A stretch of 64,000 nucleotides of DNA from Flavobacterium sp. (GTDB lineage: Bacteria > Bacteroidota > Bacteroidia > Flavobacteriales > Flavobacteriaceae), in the NCBI RefSeq assembly GCF_013823965.1, contig NZ_PNNA01000048.1, positions 1 through 64,000 of the forward strand, in the 5' to 3' direction. Numbering within the stretch: position 1 is the stretch's first letter; every line of letters starts with the position of its first letter. Both the position numbers and the translations under genes were made by a program. Below are positions 8,373-17,225 of the stretch, piece after piece. Under the pieces are notes generated by a model. It was given only the letters and a program-made list of their open reading frames with translations. It ran no database searches and was not told where the DNA came from.

Positions 8373-10388
8373 ATGAACCTACTTTCAGAAGAAACCAGTC
8401 CGTATTTATTGCAACACGCCAATAATCCCGTGCATTGGAAAGCTTGGAACGAAAATTCATTGGCTGAAGCCAAAGAAAAAAACAAGCTGATCGTCATCAG
8501 CATTGGCTATTCGGCCTGTCATTGGTGCCACGTCATGGAACACGAAAGTTTCGAAGACCAAGAAGTCGCCGAGGTGATGAATGCGAATTTTGTCAACATC
8601 AAGGTCGATCGCGAGGAACGGCCAGACGTGGACGCGGTTTACATGAAAGCCGTCCAGATTATGACTCGTCGTGGCGGATGGCCGCTGAACGTGGTCACGC
8701 TTCCCGACGGAAGACCCATTTGGGGCGGAACCTATTTCAGGAAAGGGGAATGGATGCAAACGCTTGGTCAATTGCAGGAAATCTATCTTTCGACTCCCGA
8801 AAAAATGCTGGATTATGCCGAAAAACTGCACGAAGGCATCCAGTCCATTGGTATTATCCCCAATGAAAACAAGGAAACAAACATCGACCAAGACCAAATC
8901 ACTGCCTTGGTCAAAAAATGGGAAGATTATTTCGATTGGGATTTTGGCGGAATGGCCAGCGCACCCAAATTCATGATGCCCAACAACTATCATTTTTTGA
9001 TGCGTTTTAGTTACCAAAAAAAAGACAACCGCTTACTCGAATTTGTGAATCTTACCTTGACCAGAATGGCTTTCGGAGGTATTTTCGACACGGTTGACGG
9101 CGGTTTTTCGCGCTATTCGGTGGACAACAAATGGCACGTTCCCCATTTCGAAAAAATGCTGTACGACAACGGACAATTAGTTTCTCTATACAGCGACGCC
9201 TACAAATTAACCGGAAATCCTTTGTACAAAGAAGTTGTCGAAAAAACACTTTCTTTCGTCGAAAGGGAATTGCTGAATCCCGAAGGCGGTTTTTATTGCG
9301 CCCTCGATGCCGATAGTTTGAATGCGGAAAATCATCTGGAAGAAGGTGCTTTTTATGTCTGGAAAATTGCCGAACTGAAGACGATTGTCGGGGACGATTT
9401 CGAATTGTTCAGCCAAGTGTTCAACATCAATACTTTTGGTTTATGGGAAGACGGAAATTATGTCTTGATTCAAAACCAAGGTTTAGATGAAATCGCAAAA
9501 AACAACAATATTACTGCTGCTACGCTCCAAAAAAAGAAAATATTCTGGGAGAAAGTACTTTACCTTAAAAGAGAAAAGCGTTCCAAACCCAGACTGGACG
9601 ACAAATGCCTGACTTCTTGGAACGCCATTATGCTCAAAGGTTATGTTGACGCCTACAAAGCTTTGGAAGAACCGAAATATTTGAATTTGGCCCTGAAAAA
9701 TGCCAATTTCATCATCAAAAACTTATGGTCGGGCGAAGGAAATTTGTATCATAATTACAAAAACCAAAAAAGTACCATCAACGGCTATCTGGAAGATTAC
9801 GCTTGGGTTATTGCCGCTTTTATCGGTTTGTACGAAGTGACATTGGACGAAAAATGGCTTCGCGACGCCAAGCAATTGACCGATTACAGTTTGGAACATT
9901 TTTATGACGAGAAAACCGTTTTTTTCGCCTTTACTTCCAATCTGGACGACGCCTTGATAACTTCGCATTACGAAACCGAAGACAACGTGATTCCAGCCTC
10001 CAATTCGGTGATGGGAAAAAACTTGTTCCAGTTGGGACTTTATTTCGAAAATTCACATTACGAAAAAGTGGCGCAACGAATGCTGCACACTATTTTTCCC
10101 AACTTTAGTTATCCTTCCGCCTATTCGAATTGGCTGGATTTGGCCTTGAACTATTCCGAGCAAAACAAGGAATTGGCTATTTGTGGCGAAACGGCATTGG
10201 ACTATTGCAACAAAATAAACGGCCTGTATCTTCCCAATGTAGTTCTTGCCGGCGCAAAAAAAGTCTCGAATCTTCCTTTTTTGAAAGATCGATTTGTTGC
10301 CAACCAAACCCTTTTTTACCTTTGCCAAAACAAGACTTGCCAAGCTCCAAGCCACGATTTCCAGAAAATTGTTTCCGATTTAATTTAA
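8373..10388 (+). CDS. DUF255 thioredoxin-fold protein (YyaL/SPATA20 family)
   Basis: Begins with a thioredoxin-like domain (about residues 1-160) carrying CHWC at 49-52 in the family context YSACHWCHVMEHESF. An (alpha/alpha) barrel-like region follows, with family motifs such as APKFMMP, VDGGFSRYSVD, HVPHFEKMLYDN and DDKCLTSWNAIML. Length (671 residues) is normal. The start at MNLLSEETSPYLLQHANNPV is used because the family begins exactly there. The in-frame ATG 33 bases earlier would add repeat-derived residues. The biochemical role of the family is not settled, and a redox or sugar-related activity is only inferred from the fold. The MscS gene follows 23 bases later. Confidence 0.9.
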   Translation: MNLLSEETSPYLLQHANNPVHWKAWNENSLAEAKEKNKLIVISIGYSACHWCHVMEHESFEDQEVAEVMNANFVNIKVDREERPDVDAVYMKAVQIMTRRGGWPLNVVTLPDGRPIWGGTYFRKGEWMQTLGQLQEIYLSTPEKMLDYAEKLHEGIQSIGIIPNENKETNIDQDQITALVKKWEDYFDWDFGGMASAPKFMMPNNYHFLMRFSYQKKDNRLLEFVNLTLTRMAFGGIFDTVDGGFSRYSVDNKWHVPHFEKMLYDNGQLVSLYSDAYKLTGNPLYKEVVEKTLSFVERELLNPEGGFYCALDADSLNAENHLEEGAFYVWKIAELKTIVGDDFELFSQVFNINTFGLWEDGNYVLIQNQGLDEIAKNNNITAATLQKKKIFWEKVLYLKREKRSKPRLDDKCLTSWNAIMLKGYVDAYKALEEPKYLNLALKNANFIIKNLWSGEGNLYHNYKNQKSTINGYLEDYAWVIAAFIGLYEVTLDEKWLRDAKQLTDYSLEHFYDEKTVFFAFTSNLDDALITSHYETEDNVIPASNSVMGKNLFQLGLYFENSHYEKVAQRMLHTIFPNFSYPSAYSNWLDLALNYSEQNKELAICGETALDYCNKINGLYLPNVVLAGAKKVSNLPFLKDRFVANQTLFYLCQNKTCQAPSHDFQKIVSDLI

Positions 10389-10411
10389 AATAACAGCTAT
10401 TTTTTCATAAA

Positions 10412-11236
10412 ATGACTCTCAACACAGAACACATTACCACTTATGCAGAGACTTTCATCAAAGTTTTAATTGATTATTCTCCAAAATTAATTTCCGCTTT
10501 CTTAATCCTGTTTGTAGGACTTTACGTGATTCGCGTCATCAACAGGCTCATTCGAAAAATAATGGTCAAGAGAGATTTAGACCCCACATTGACGAAGTTT
10601 CTCGCCGATATTTTGCTTTGGGTTTTAAGAGTCTTGCTGTTCGTGACCTTCATTTCGAAACTGGGAATCGAAACCTCGTCGTTTGTGGCTATTTTGGGTG
10701 CAATGGGACTTGCTGTAGGCTTGTCGCTTCAAGGTTCGCTGTCTAATTTTGCGGGCGGGATGTTAATTATTTTGTTCAAACCTTTCAAAGTGGGCGACAC
10801 TATCGAGGCATTGGGCGTTACGGGAACGGTTTGCGAAATCCAGATTTTCGTGACCAAGCTAATCAATGGCAACAACCAGACTATTTTTGTCCCGAACGGC
10901 ACCTTGTCCAATGGCACGATTATCAATTATTCGTTGCAAGGCATCCGAAGAGCTGATTTGACACTTTCAATTTCTTACGATACCGACATTCGAAAAGCCA
11001 AAGACTTGATTACAGAAGTTTTGAACAAAAATCCAAAAGTATTGAAAACCCCCGAAGCCGAAGTTTCTGTAAAACTTTTGACAGACAATTCGATTCAACT
11101 GGCCGTGAGACCTTGGGCCAACAATGCTGATTTTGGCGCTGTTAGTTCTGATACTTTAGAGAGTTGTAAATTGGCCTTTGACGCCGCCGGAATAGTGATT
11201 CAGCCTTTTGTTAAAGGGGTTTCGAGGAATAGTTAA
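10412..11236 (+). CDS. Small-conductance mechanosensitive channel, MscS family
   Basis: A 274-residue inner-membrane protein with three N-terminal transmembrane segments (about residues 22-45, 60-82 and 88-110). The pore-lining third helix is Gly/Ala-rich (LGAMGLAVGLSLQGSLSNFAGG). The cytoplasmic beta domain follows, with the MscS motifs FKPFKVGD and VPNG.LSNG.I.NYS, and then an alpha/beta C-terminal domain. It releases solutes on hypo-osmotic shock. It is a minimal MscS like the E. coli protein, with no extra sensor domain. It is probably co-transcribed with the DUF255 gene and converges with tsaB, with only 5 bases between stop codons. Confidence 0.94.
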   Translation: MTLNTEHITTYAETFIKVLIDYSPKLISAFLILFVGLYVIRVINRLIRKIMVKRDLDPTLTKFLADILLWVLRVLLFVTFISKLGIETSSFVAILGAMGLAVGLSLQGSLSNFAGGMLIILFKPFKVGDTIEALGVTGTVCEIQIFVTKLINGNNQTIFVPNGTLSNGTIINYSLQGIRRADLTLSISYDTDIRKAKDLITEVLNKNPKVLKTPEAEVSVKLLTDNSIQLAVRPWANNADFGAVSSDTLESCKLAFDAAGIVIQPFVKGVSRNS

Positions 11237-11241
11237 AAGTA

Positions 11242-11910
11242 TTATTTCTTCGAACTGGTAATCATAAAATCCTTCAAATAATAGGGTTCAAAATAAGCCA
11301 CATCCACGGTTTCGTTTTTTTGGTATTTTTCAAAACTCAACAAACTCATTTCTTTTGCCGAAGGATATTTGATTGCTTCCAAAAAGACATGGTTTTCCTT
11401 GTTTAAAACCGGTTGGCATTTTTCGGCACAATCACCCACGAAATAAAGGGTTTCATTCAATTCTTCAAAAGAATTTTCGGTGATGATTTCGGCTTGGACG
11501 GCTCTTTTGTTGTAAAAATTTGGAGTAAAAATAGCACTGTACACTTCCATTCTTCGGGCATCAAGCATTGGAATGATCAATCCGTCTGATACTTTGGCTT
11601 GCGAGGCCAAAACCTGCAAAGTATCCACGGTAATCAAGGGAATTCCCAAAGCAAAACAAAGTCCTTTCGCAGCGGAAACACCAATACGCAATCCAGTATA
11701 AGAACCTGGTCCTTGACTCACTGCAATCGCTGAAATGTCTTGAAAAGCAAGACCTGCTTCCTTGATGATTTCCTCGATAAAAACGTGCAAACGTTCAGCA
11801 TGGGAATAGCCTTCTTCGGCAATTTCTTTACACAAAATTGTTTTTCCGTCTTTTGCCAAAGCAACAGAACAATTCTTGGTAGCGGTTTCGATGTTTAAAA
11901 TATAGGACAA
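11242..11910 (-). CDS. tsaB: tRNA threonylcarbamoyladenosine biosynthesis protein TsaB
   Basis: A 222-residue ASKHA-fold protein with N-terminal ILNIETATKNCSVAL and the family signature AVSQGPGSYTGLRIGVSAAKGL. With TsaD and TsaE it installs t6A37 on ANN-decoding tRNAs. TsaB is the structural partner and lacks the metal-binding HxxxH of TsaD, as expected. The C-terminal region (about 115-220) is weakly conserved, as in the family. It is the gene downstream of the export operon, but a hairpin with a T run separates them, so it probably has its own promoter. Confidence 0.92.
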   Translation of the reverse strand: MSYILNIETATKNCSVALAKDGKTILCKEIAEEGYSHAERLHVFIEEIIKEAGLAFQDISAIAVSQGPGSYTGLRIGVSAAKGLCFALGIPLITVDTLQVLASQAKVSDGLIIPMLDARRMEVYSAIFTPNFYNKRAVQAEIITENSFEELNETLYFVGDCAEKCQPVLNKENHVFLEAIKYPSAKEMSLLSFEKYQKNETVDVAYFEPYYLKDFMITSSKK

Positions 11911-11963
11911 AATGTGGCTTCGGTTTAGGATTTGAATTCTATGTTTTTAATTCTCCAAATTAG

Positions 11964-12015
11964 CATTCCGAAAAAGGAGGAATCCCAAAATGAAATTCCT
12001 CCTTCGTCAAATGAC
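11964..12015. repeat. Palindromic intergenic element, copy 1 (terminator-like on the - strand)
   Basis: The 9-bp perfect arms AGGAGGAAT (11975-11983) and ATTCCTCCT (11995-12003) lie inside longer imperfect arms beginning CATTCCGA and ending TTCGTCAAATGAC. On the - strand the stem is followed by TTTTT, so it can terminate the export operon that ends at 12054. The outer arms match those of the element at 39245-39311. Confidence 0.65.
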
Positions 12016-12053
12016 TAGCTGGTTTTTGCAAAGTTATAAATTACAAACAACTA

Positions 12054-13340
12054 TTACTTTTTATCTTCTGTTTTTTCTAGAGTCACTTTATCTCCTGAAT
12101 TCAAATCTTTTGAAACTGTAGAATAAGGTCCCGTTATGACCACGTCTCCTTTTTTAAGTCCAGTGAGTACTTCAATATTGGTATCGTCTTGAATTCCTGT
12201 TTTTATGATTCGGATTTTGGCTTTATCTCCTACTTTGACAAAAACGCATTCCAGTTTCTTTTCGTTTTTTGGAGTTGCTTTTTTCTCGTCCTCATCTTCC
12301 ACTTTAAATGTTTTTACGGCTGTCGTGTCTGTTTTTACCACCACGGAACTAATTGGCACTGCCAAAACGTTAGCTTTTGTTTTGGTAATAATATCAACTG
12401 TTGCTGTCATTCCTGGTCTAAAAGGAGAATAAGTCGCTGGTTTTCCTTCCAACAAATCTTGGTAGGATTCTTTCAAAATTCTCACTTTTACCTTGAAATT
12501 GGTCACTTGATCAGCTGTTAACGTAGAACTCGCCGAATTTGAAATACTAGTCACGACCCCTTTGAATTGTTTTTTTAAATAAGCGTCAACTTCAACCTTG
12601 GCTTCGTCACCCACTTTTATTTTCACGATGTCGTTTTCATTCACGTCGACTTCCACTTCCATGTTATTGAGGTTGGCCACGCGAAGAATTTCGGTTCCAG
12701 CCATTTGTTGCGTTCCCAAAACTCTTTCTCCCAATTCGACGTTTAGTACAGAAATTGTTCCGTCGGCTGGTGCATAAATCGTGGTTCTTCCCAAGTTGTC
12801 TTTCGCTTCGTTTACGGTTGCCGAGGCACTTTGCACGTTGAAATAAGCGGATTGTTTGTTCGCTTTGGCCACTTCAAAAGTAGCCACTGTTTTGTCCCAA
12901 TCTGATTTGGAAATAATTCCTTTTCCAAATAATGTTTTGTTTCTGTCGTAATTGGCTTTGGCTTCGTTATAGGAAGCATCGGCTTGGGTCAAGCCTGATT
13001 TAGTCGCAGATAAATTAGCAACGGACCTGTTTAATCCCGAAGTATATAAATCAGGATTTATTTTTACCAATAAATCTCCTTTTTTGACTACTTGTCCTTC
13101 TTTTATTGGCAAATCAATGATTTCGCCGGAAACCATCGAAGCAATTTTTACTTCAATTTCGGGCTGGATTTTCCCGGTTGCCGAAACGGTTTCGACAATC
13201 GTGGTAGCTGCAACAGTGGCGATTTCAACGGATTTTCCTTTGTCTTTGTTGCCAATGACACCCGTTTTAGAAAGTACAATTAATAATGCAATTATTGCAA
13301 CTGCTCCGCCTATTAATAAATAAATAGTTTTTTTAGACAT
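12054..13340 (-). CDS. Periplasmic adaptor (HlyD/MacA-like membrane fusion protein), second of two
   Basis: A 428-residue adaptor with a single N-terminal membrane anchor (about residues 5-24), a biotinyl-lipoyl-like domain (about 60-100 and 190-215; VKIASMVSGEIIDLPIKEGQVVKKGDLLVKI family pattern), a helical hairpin (about 100-185), a beta-barrel (about 215-310) and a membrane-proximal domain. It links an inner-membrane transporter to TolC. It is the last gene of a six-gene operon that already has an adaptor at 14799-15914. The two are diverged, so this is an old duplication or a specialised partner. A Lys/Glu-rich insertion (VEDEDEKKATPKNEKK) lies near residues 350-365. Confidence 0.9.
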   Translation of the reverse strand: MSKKTIYLLIGGAVAIIALLIVLSKTGVIGNKDKGKSVEIATVAATTIVETVSATGKIQPEIEVKIASMVSGEIIDLPIKEGQVVKKGDLLVKINPDLYTSGLNRSVANLSATKSGLTQADASYNEAKANYDRNKTLFGKGIISKSDWDKTVATFEVAKANKQSAYFNVQSASATVNEAKDNLGRTTIYAPADGTISVLNVELGERVLGTQQMAGTEILRVANLNNMEVEVDVNENDIVKIKVGDEAKVEVDAYLKKQFKGVVTSISNSASSTLTADQVTNFKVKVRILKESYQDLLEGKPATYSPFRPGMTATVDIITKTKANVLAVPISSVVVKTDTTAVKTFKVEDEDEKKATPKNEKKLECVFVKVGDKAKIRIIKTGIQDDTNIEVLTGLKKGDVVITGPYSTVSKDLNSGDKVTLEKTEDKK

Positions 13341-13346
13341 GATAAA

Positions 13347-14717
13347 TTAGTTTTTTAGGATTGGGATTCCAAAATAGAATTCCAGTATTTTGATTTTAAA
13401 AATGTAGTCGTATTTGGTTCTAAGCACTTCAGATTGAGCAGCGGAAAGCAACGTTTGCGACTGGTTGAAATCGAAAGAATTCATCATTCCCACGGCATAT
13501 TTTTCTTTGGCGTAATTGTAAGCTTCCTGTCTGGCTTCTAATGCTGCAAGGGACGATTCATAAGCATTCAACCCTCCTTTAGCATCCGTAAATGCCGTGT
13601 AAACATTTCTTTGCAAGGCCAATTCTTCTTGCTCAACCGCGATTTTTGATTTTTCTAAATTTACTTTGGAGCGTTCCACATTGTTTTTTGTCGAAAATCC
13701 ATTGAAGATTGGAATCGACAATTGTGCGCCAAAAGCTTGTCCTCTATTATCCATAAATTGGTTAGAGAACGATGCTGGACTTTTAGTTCCAATTATATTG
13801 CCATTGGTATCGAATGCAGGCACATTGGCATATGAAATTTGCGTGTTGAGATTGTAAAAACCTTGTAGAGTAGGTTGAAAAGCACCTTTTGCAATGGCTA
13901 CATTTTTTTCAGCGATTTCTAAATTGGTTTTAGCAATTTTCAATTCTGTTCTTTGTTCCTTGGCTTTGTCGTAAACAGCTATTGGAGTTTGAGCCAATAT
14001 GTTGTTTTCGTCTTTTATCGAAGTATCATCCGTTACGTCAAAATCAAAAAAATCTTTTAACTGTAACAATTGGGCCAAGGATAATTTTGAAATCAACAAG
14101 GCATTTTCAGCAGCCACAACTCTTTGTCCGTCCGAAGCCACAGTTGCCTTTATATCCAACAAATCACCTCTTGGCACCGAACCGGCTTTTACCAATTCTT
14201 CGGAACGGGTCAATTGCTTTACGTTGTTGGCCTTTTGTTCTTGTTGCACTTTCAAATTTTCTTTATTGAAAAGGACTTGCAAGAAAGCATTGGCGACATT
14301 CAACGCCACATCTTCCTGCATTTTTGTCAATTGATATTTGGCGGCAATAATCGAAAGATTCGCTTTTCGAAGCGTATTTTGATTTTGTAAACCTTTGTAA
14401 ATATCAAAACCAACACCTGCTCCAAATGAGGAATATTGTGTAGTTTGATTTCTCTTGAGACCAGTTGTAGGATCTGTATTTAAACCAATATTCCAAGAGT
14501 GGTTTGCATTGGAATTCAACGAAGGAATAAAATTTCCGATGGCGCCTTTTTTGTCAATGGCAGCGTTTTTAGAATCTAATTCGGCTTGTTTGATGGAAAT
14601 ATTATTATCGATGGCATATTTCACACACTCTTCTAATGTCCATTTTTTAGTTTGGGCCTGAATCGAGAAGCTCAACAGCATGATAATAAAAAAACTGATG
14701 CAATTATTTTTTTTCAT
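13347..14717 (-). CDS. TolC-family outer-membrane efflux protein
   Basis: A protein of about 456 residues with a signal peptide (MKKNNCISFF...SIQAQ) and two repeats of the outer-membrane efflux helical hairpin (about residues 25-220 and 240-440). It starts with the family's WTLEECVKYAIDNN motif and contains YAKEKYAVGMMNSFDFNQSQ in the second repeat. It forms the outer-membrane tunnel for the tripartite exporter. The start at 14717 is preferred over the in-frame ATG at 14741 because it directly precedes the signal peptide. The downstream adaptor begins 7 bases after the stop. Confidence 0.92.
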   Translation of the reverse strand: MKKNNCISFFIIMLLSFSIQAQTKKWTLEECVKYAIDNNISIKQAELDSKNAAIDKKGAIGNFIPSLNSNANHSWNIGLNTDPTTGLKRNQTTQYSSFGAGVGFDIYKGLQNQNTLRKANLSIIAAKYQLTKMQEDVALNVANAFLQVLFNKENLKVQQEQKANNVKQLTRSEELVKAGSVPRGDLLDIKATVASDGQRVVAAENALLISKLSLAQLLQLKDFFDFDVTDDTSIKDENNILAQTPIAVYDKAKEQRTELKIAKTNLEIAEKNVAIAKGAFQPTLQGFYNLNTQISYANVPAFDTNGNIIGTKSPASFSNQFMDNRGQAFGAQLSIPIFNGFSTKNNVERSKVNLEKSKIAVEQEELALQRNVYTAFTDAKGGLNAYESSLAALEARQEAYNYAKEKYAVGMMNSFDFNQSQTLLSAAQSEVLRTKYDYIFKIKILEFYFGIPILKN

Positions 14718-14798
14718 ATATTTTGAATGAAAGCGTAGCAAAGGTACTACACAAATTTAACATTTATTTTAAAAACGGAATTCTTTTTATGTAATGTC

Positions 14799-15914
14799 TT
14801 ATGGCTGCGGCTCTTCTGTTTTCAAGCCTTGATTCCAAACTTTTATTTTGTCGGAAGCTTTCAACCCACTTTTAACTTCCACATAAATACCATCGCTGAC
14901 ACCTAAAACAAGATCTTTTCTTGTGAATTTTTGAGTTGTCGTTTCCACTTCCACGTACGGTTTTTGTGTCTTGGGATCAAACTGTATCAATGCTTCTTTT
15001 ACGGCCAAAACTTTATCCGCTCTCTCCAAAATAATCGAGGCATTGGCACTCAAACCTGCACGAATAAAGGTATCGTCCCTGTTTAATAATGATGCTTTTA
15101 TTTCGAATTGAATGGCGCCATTTTCGGTTTTCCCTTTTGGTGCAATATCCGTTAAAACAGCGTTGAATTTTTTGTTTTCGATAGCTCCAACGGTAATTTC
15201 AATTGGCAAGTTGACTTTTATTTTTCCTACTTCGGATTCGTCTATTTTTCCAACGAATATCATTCTTCCCACATCGGCAACACTTGCTATGGTAGTTCCT
15301 TCGTTGAAATTATTGCTTTCAATTACTTGATTTCCCACTTTTACGGGAACATCCAGCACCATTCCGTTTACTGTAGAACGAATTAAAGTGTTGGCGTAAT
15401 TTCCAAGACCGGAAGTGGTTCCTGTTTTTACGATATCGTAACCTTGTTTGGAAGCGGCATAATTTTGTTTGGCTTGTTTGTAAGCCAGTTGTGCCGCATC
15501 AAAATCATTGGCAGAAATAACGCCTTTGTCAAATAATGTTTTTTGCCTTTGGAAGATTTTTTCTTGGTTGTCCAAATTTATTTTGGCGGTTTGAACCTGG
15601 TTTTGGGTATTGCTCAAATTCGAAACATTGGCCACCACTTTTATTTTGGCAATCAAATCTCCGGCCTTAACAGTTTGTCCGGCTTTGATATAAACTTCTT
15701 CAATAATTCCCGAAATGTTCGGTTTGATCAATACTTCTTCGTCGGGAACAATATTACCGGTTGCAATGGTGTTCTTGACAATTGTTTTGACTTCAGTTTT
15801 ATCTGTTTCAAAAACAACTGGAGATTCCTGGTTTTTGGCATACAAATAATATAGCGCACCGAAAAACACTATTACTATAAAAATTAAAATTGATATGGTT
15901 ACTCCTTTTTTCAT
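14799..15914 (-). CDS. Periplasmic adaptor (HlyD/MacA-like membrane fusion protein), first of two
   Basis: A 371-residue adaptor with one N-terminal membrane anchor (about residues 5-25), a biotinyl-lipoyl domain (VLIKPNISGIIEEVYIKAGQ), a helical hairpin with QTAKINLDNQEKIFQRQKTL (about 120-175), a beta-barrel and a C-terminal membrane-proximal domain. It couples the two MacB-like permeases encoded just upstream to the TolC protein encoded just downstream. It sits between permease and TolC genes, the classical position. It is shorter than the second adaptor and lacks its charged insertion. Confidence 0.91.
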   Translation of the reverse strand: MKKGVTISILIFIVIVFFGALYYLYAKNQESPVVFETDKTEVKTIVKNTIATGNIVPDEEVLIKPNISGIIEEVYIKAGQTVKAGDLIAKIKVVANVSNLSNTQNQVQTAKINLDNQEKIFQRQKTLFDKGVISANDFDAAQLAYKQAKQNYAASKQGYDIVKTGTTSGLGNYANTLIRSTVNGMVLDVPVKVGNQVIESNNFNEGTTIASVADVGRMIFVGKIDESEVGKIKVNLPIEITVGAIENKKFNAVLTDIAPKGKTENGAIQFEIKASLLNRDDTFIRAGLSANASIILERADKVLAVKEALIQFDPKTQKPYVEVETTTQKFTRKDLVLGVSDGIYVEVKSGLKASDKIKVWNQGLKTEEPQP

Positions 15915-15957
15915 ATTGATGATTTTTAATTCGATTTTTATTTTTTTGATTGATACT

Positions 15958-17223
15958 TTATTCTGTTCTTAATGCGTCAACAGGTTTTACTTTTATGGCG
16001 GTTTGAGCCGGAATAAATCCCGCCAACAACCCCGAGCCAACTAATATAATTAAGGCGAAAAACACTACTGGCAAATCGACACTTGGATTGGCAAACATCG
16101 AGCCTTCGCTGGGCATTGAATCCAAAATCTTGTTGATGACTATCAAAACCCCGGTTGCTGCGCCAATGCCCAACATTCCGGCTGAAATGGTCAAAAAGAT
16201 GGATTCCAACAATATTTGGGAACGGATTGCCGCTGGTGTTGCGCCTAAAGCTCTTCGGATTCCAATTTCCTTGGTTCGTTCTTTTACAACTATCAGCATG
16301 ATATTTGAAATCCCGATAACGCCCGAAAGCAATACTAGTGTTCCCACAAAATAGGCAATGAATCTAAGTATGGAAAATAACCCCAATATTTTGCTGAATT
16401 CCTCATACAAATCGAAATTTCCAATGGCTCGTTCATCATCCGGACTGATGGAATGTCTGGATTTCATAAATTCCAAAATTTTCGGTTTTAATTCGGTGAT
16501 TGAAGCATCATCGTTTGCGGTAATGGCCATCCAGCCTACTCTATCACCATAATTGAAAGCTTGTTGGAAAGCAGTAAAAGGAACAAAAACATTTTTTTGT
16601 GCTTCTTCTGCATTGCCGTTATTATTGGATTTTGTTTTGTAAACACCCACCACCATAAAGTTTACCCCATTGATTTTGACATAAGTTCCAATAACTTCCT
16701 CTGCTTTTTCATACAATCCGTCAATCACGCCTTGTCCAATCACGGCAACTTTCCTGCTCGTCTCAATATCCTGGTAATTTACAAAACGTCCTTTTACAAT
16801 GTCCATTGATTCCTGTTTAACATATTCAGGATAATCTCCATAAACGTTGAAAGCGGCTGTTTTTGTACCTCTAACCACATTGTTTCCGCCTCTAAAACCG
16901 CCTAATTGGTTCCTTGGAGAAACATATAAAAGGTCGGGGAATTTTTCTTTTAATGCTGGAACATCGCTGTTTTGAAAACTAAATTGTCTGGTTTTTGGAA
17001 GTCCTTTGTAGGGTTTTGAAGTGGCTTGTGTCCACATAAACATCGTGTTTGTCGCCATTCCGGAAAAGCCTTGCTTGACTCCATTTTCCAATCCATTTCC
17101 TGCCGCAAGTAGAATTACCAAAATAAATATTCCCCAGAAAACCCCAAAAGCAGTGAGTATTGTCCGAAACGTATTTGCGGTCAATGCCTCTAAAATTTCA
17201 TCCCATTTATCTCTATCAAACAT
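15958..17223 (-). CDS. MacB-like ABC transporter permease (FtsX fold)
   Basis: A 421-residue permease with one N-terminal transmembrane helix (about 20-42), a large periplasmic MacB domain (about 50-270) and three C-terminal helices (about 290-315, 340-370 and 385-405). The FtsX-family segment IGISNIMLIVVKERTKEIGIRRALGATPAAI is present, and the protein ends with ..A.KVKPVDALRTE. It uses force from cytoplasmic ATP hydrolysis to drive periplasmic export. It lies 2 bases after the paralogous permease gene, and both probably pair as a heterodimer with the one ATPase. The two MacB domains are diverged, supporting a heterodimer over a recent copy. Confidence 0.92.
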   Translation of the reverse strand: MFDRDKWDEILEALTANTFRTILTAFGVFWGIFILVILLAAGNGLENGVKQGFSGMATNTMFMWTQATSKPYKGLPKTRQFSFQNSDVPALKEKFPDLLYVSPRNQLGGFRGGNNVVRGTKTAAFNVYGDYPEYVKQESMDIVKGRFVNYQDIETSRKVAVIGQGVIDGLYEKAEEVIGTYVKINGVNFMVVGVYKTKSNNNGNAEEAQKNVFVPFTAFQQAFNYGDRVGWMAITANDDASITELKPKILEFMKSRHSISPDDERAIGNFDLYEEFSKILGLFSILRFIAYFVGTLVLLSGVIGISNIMLIVVKERTKEIGIRRALGATPAAIRSQILLESIFLTISAGMLGIGAATGVLIVINKILDSMPSEGSMFANPSVDLPVVFFALIILVGSGLLAGFIPAQTAIKVKPVDALRTE

Positions 17224-17225
17224 AA

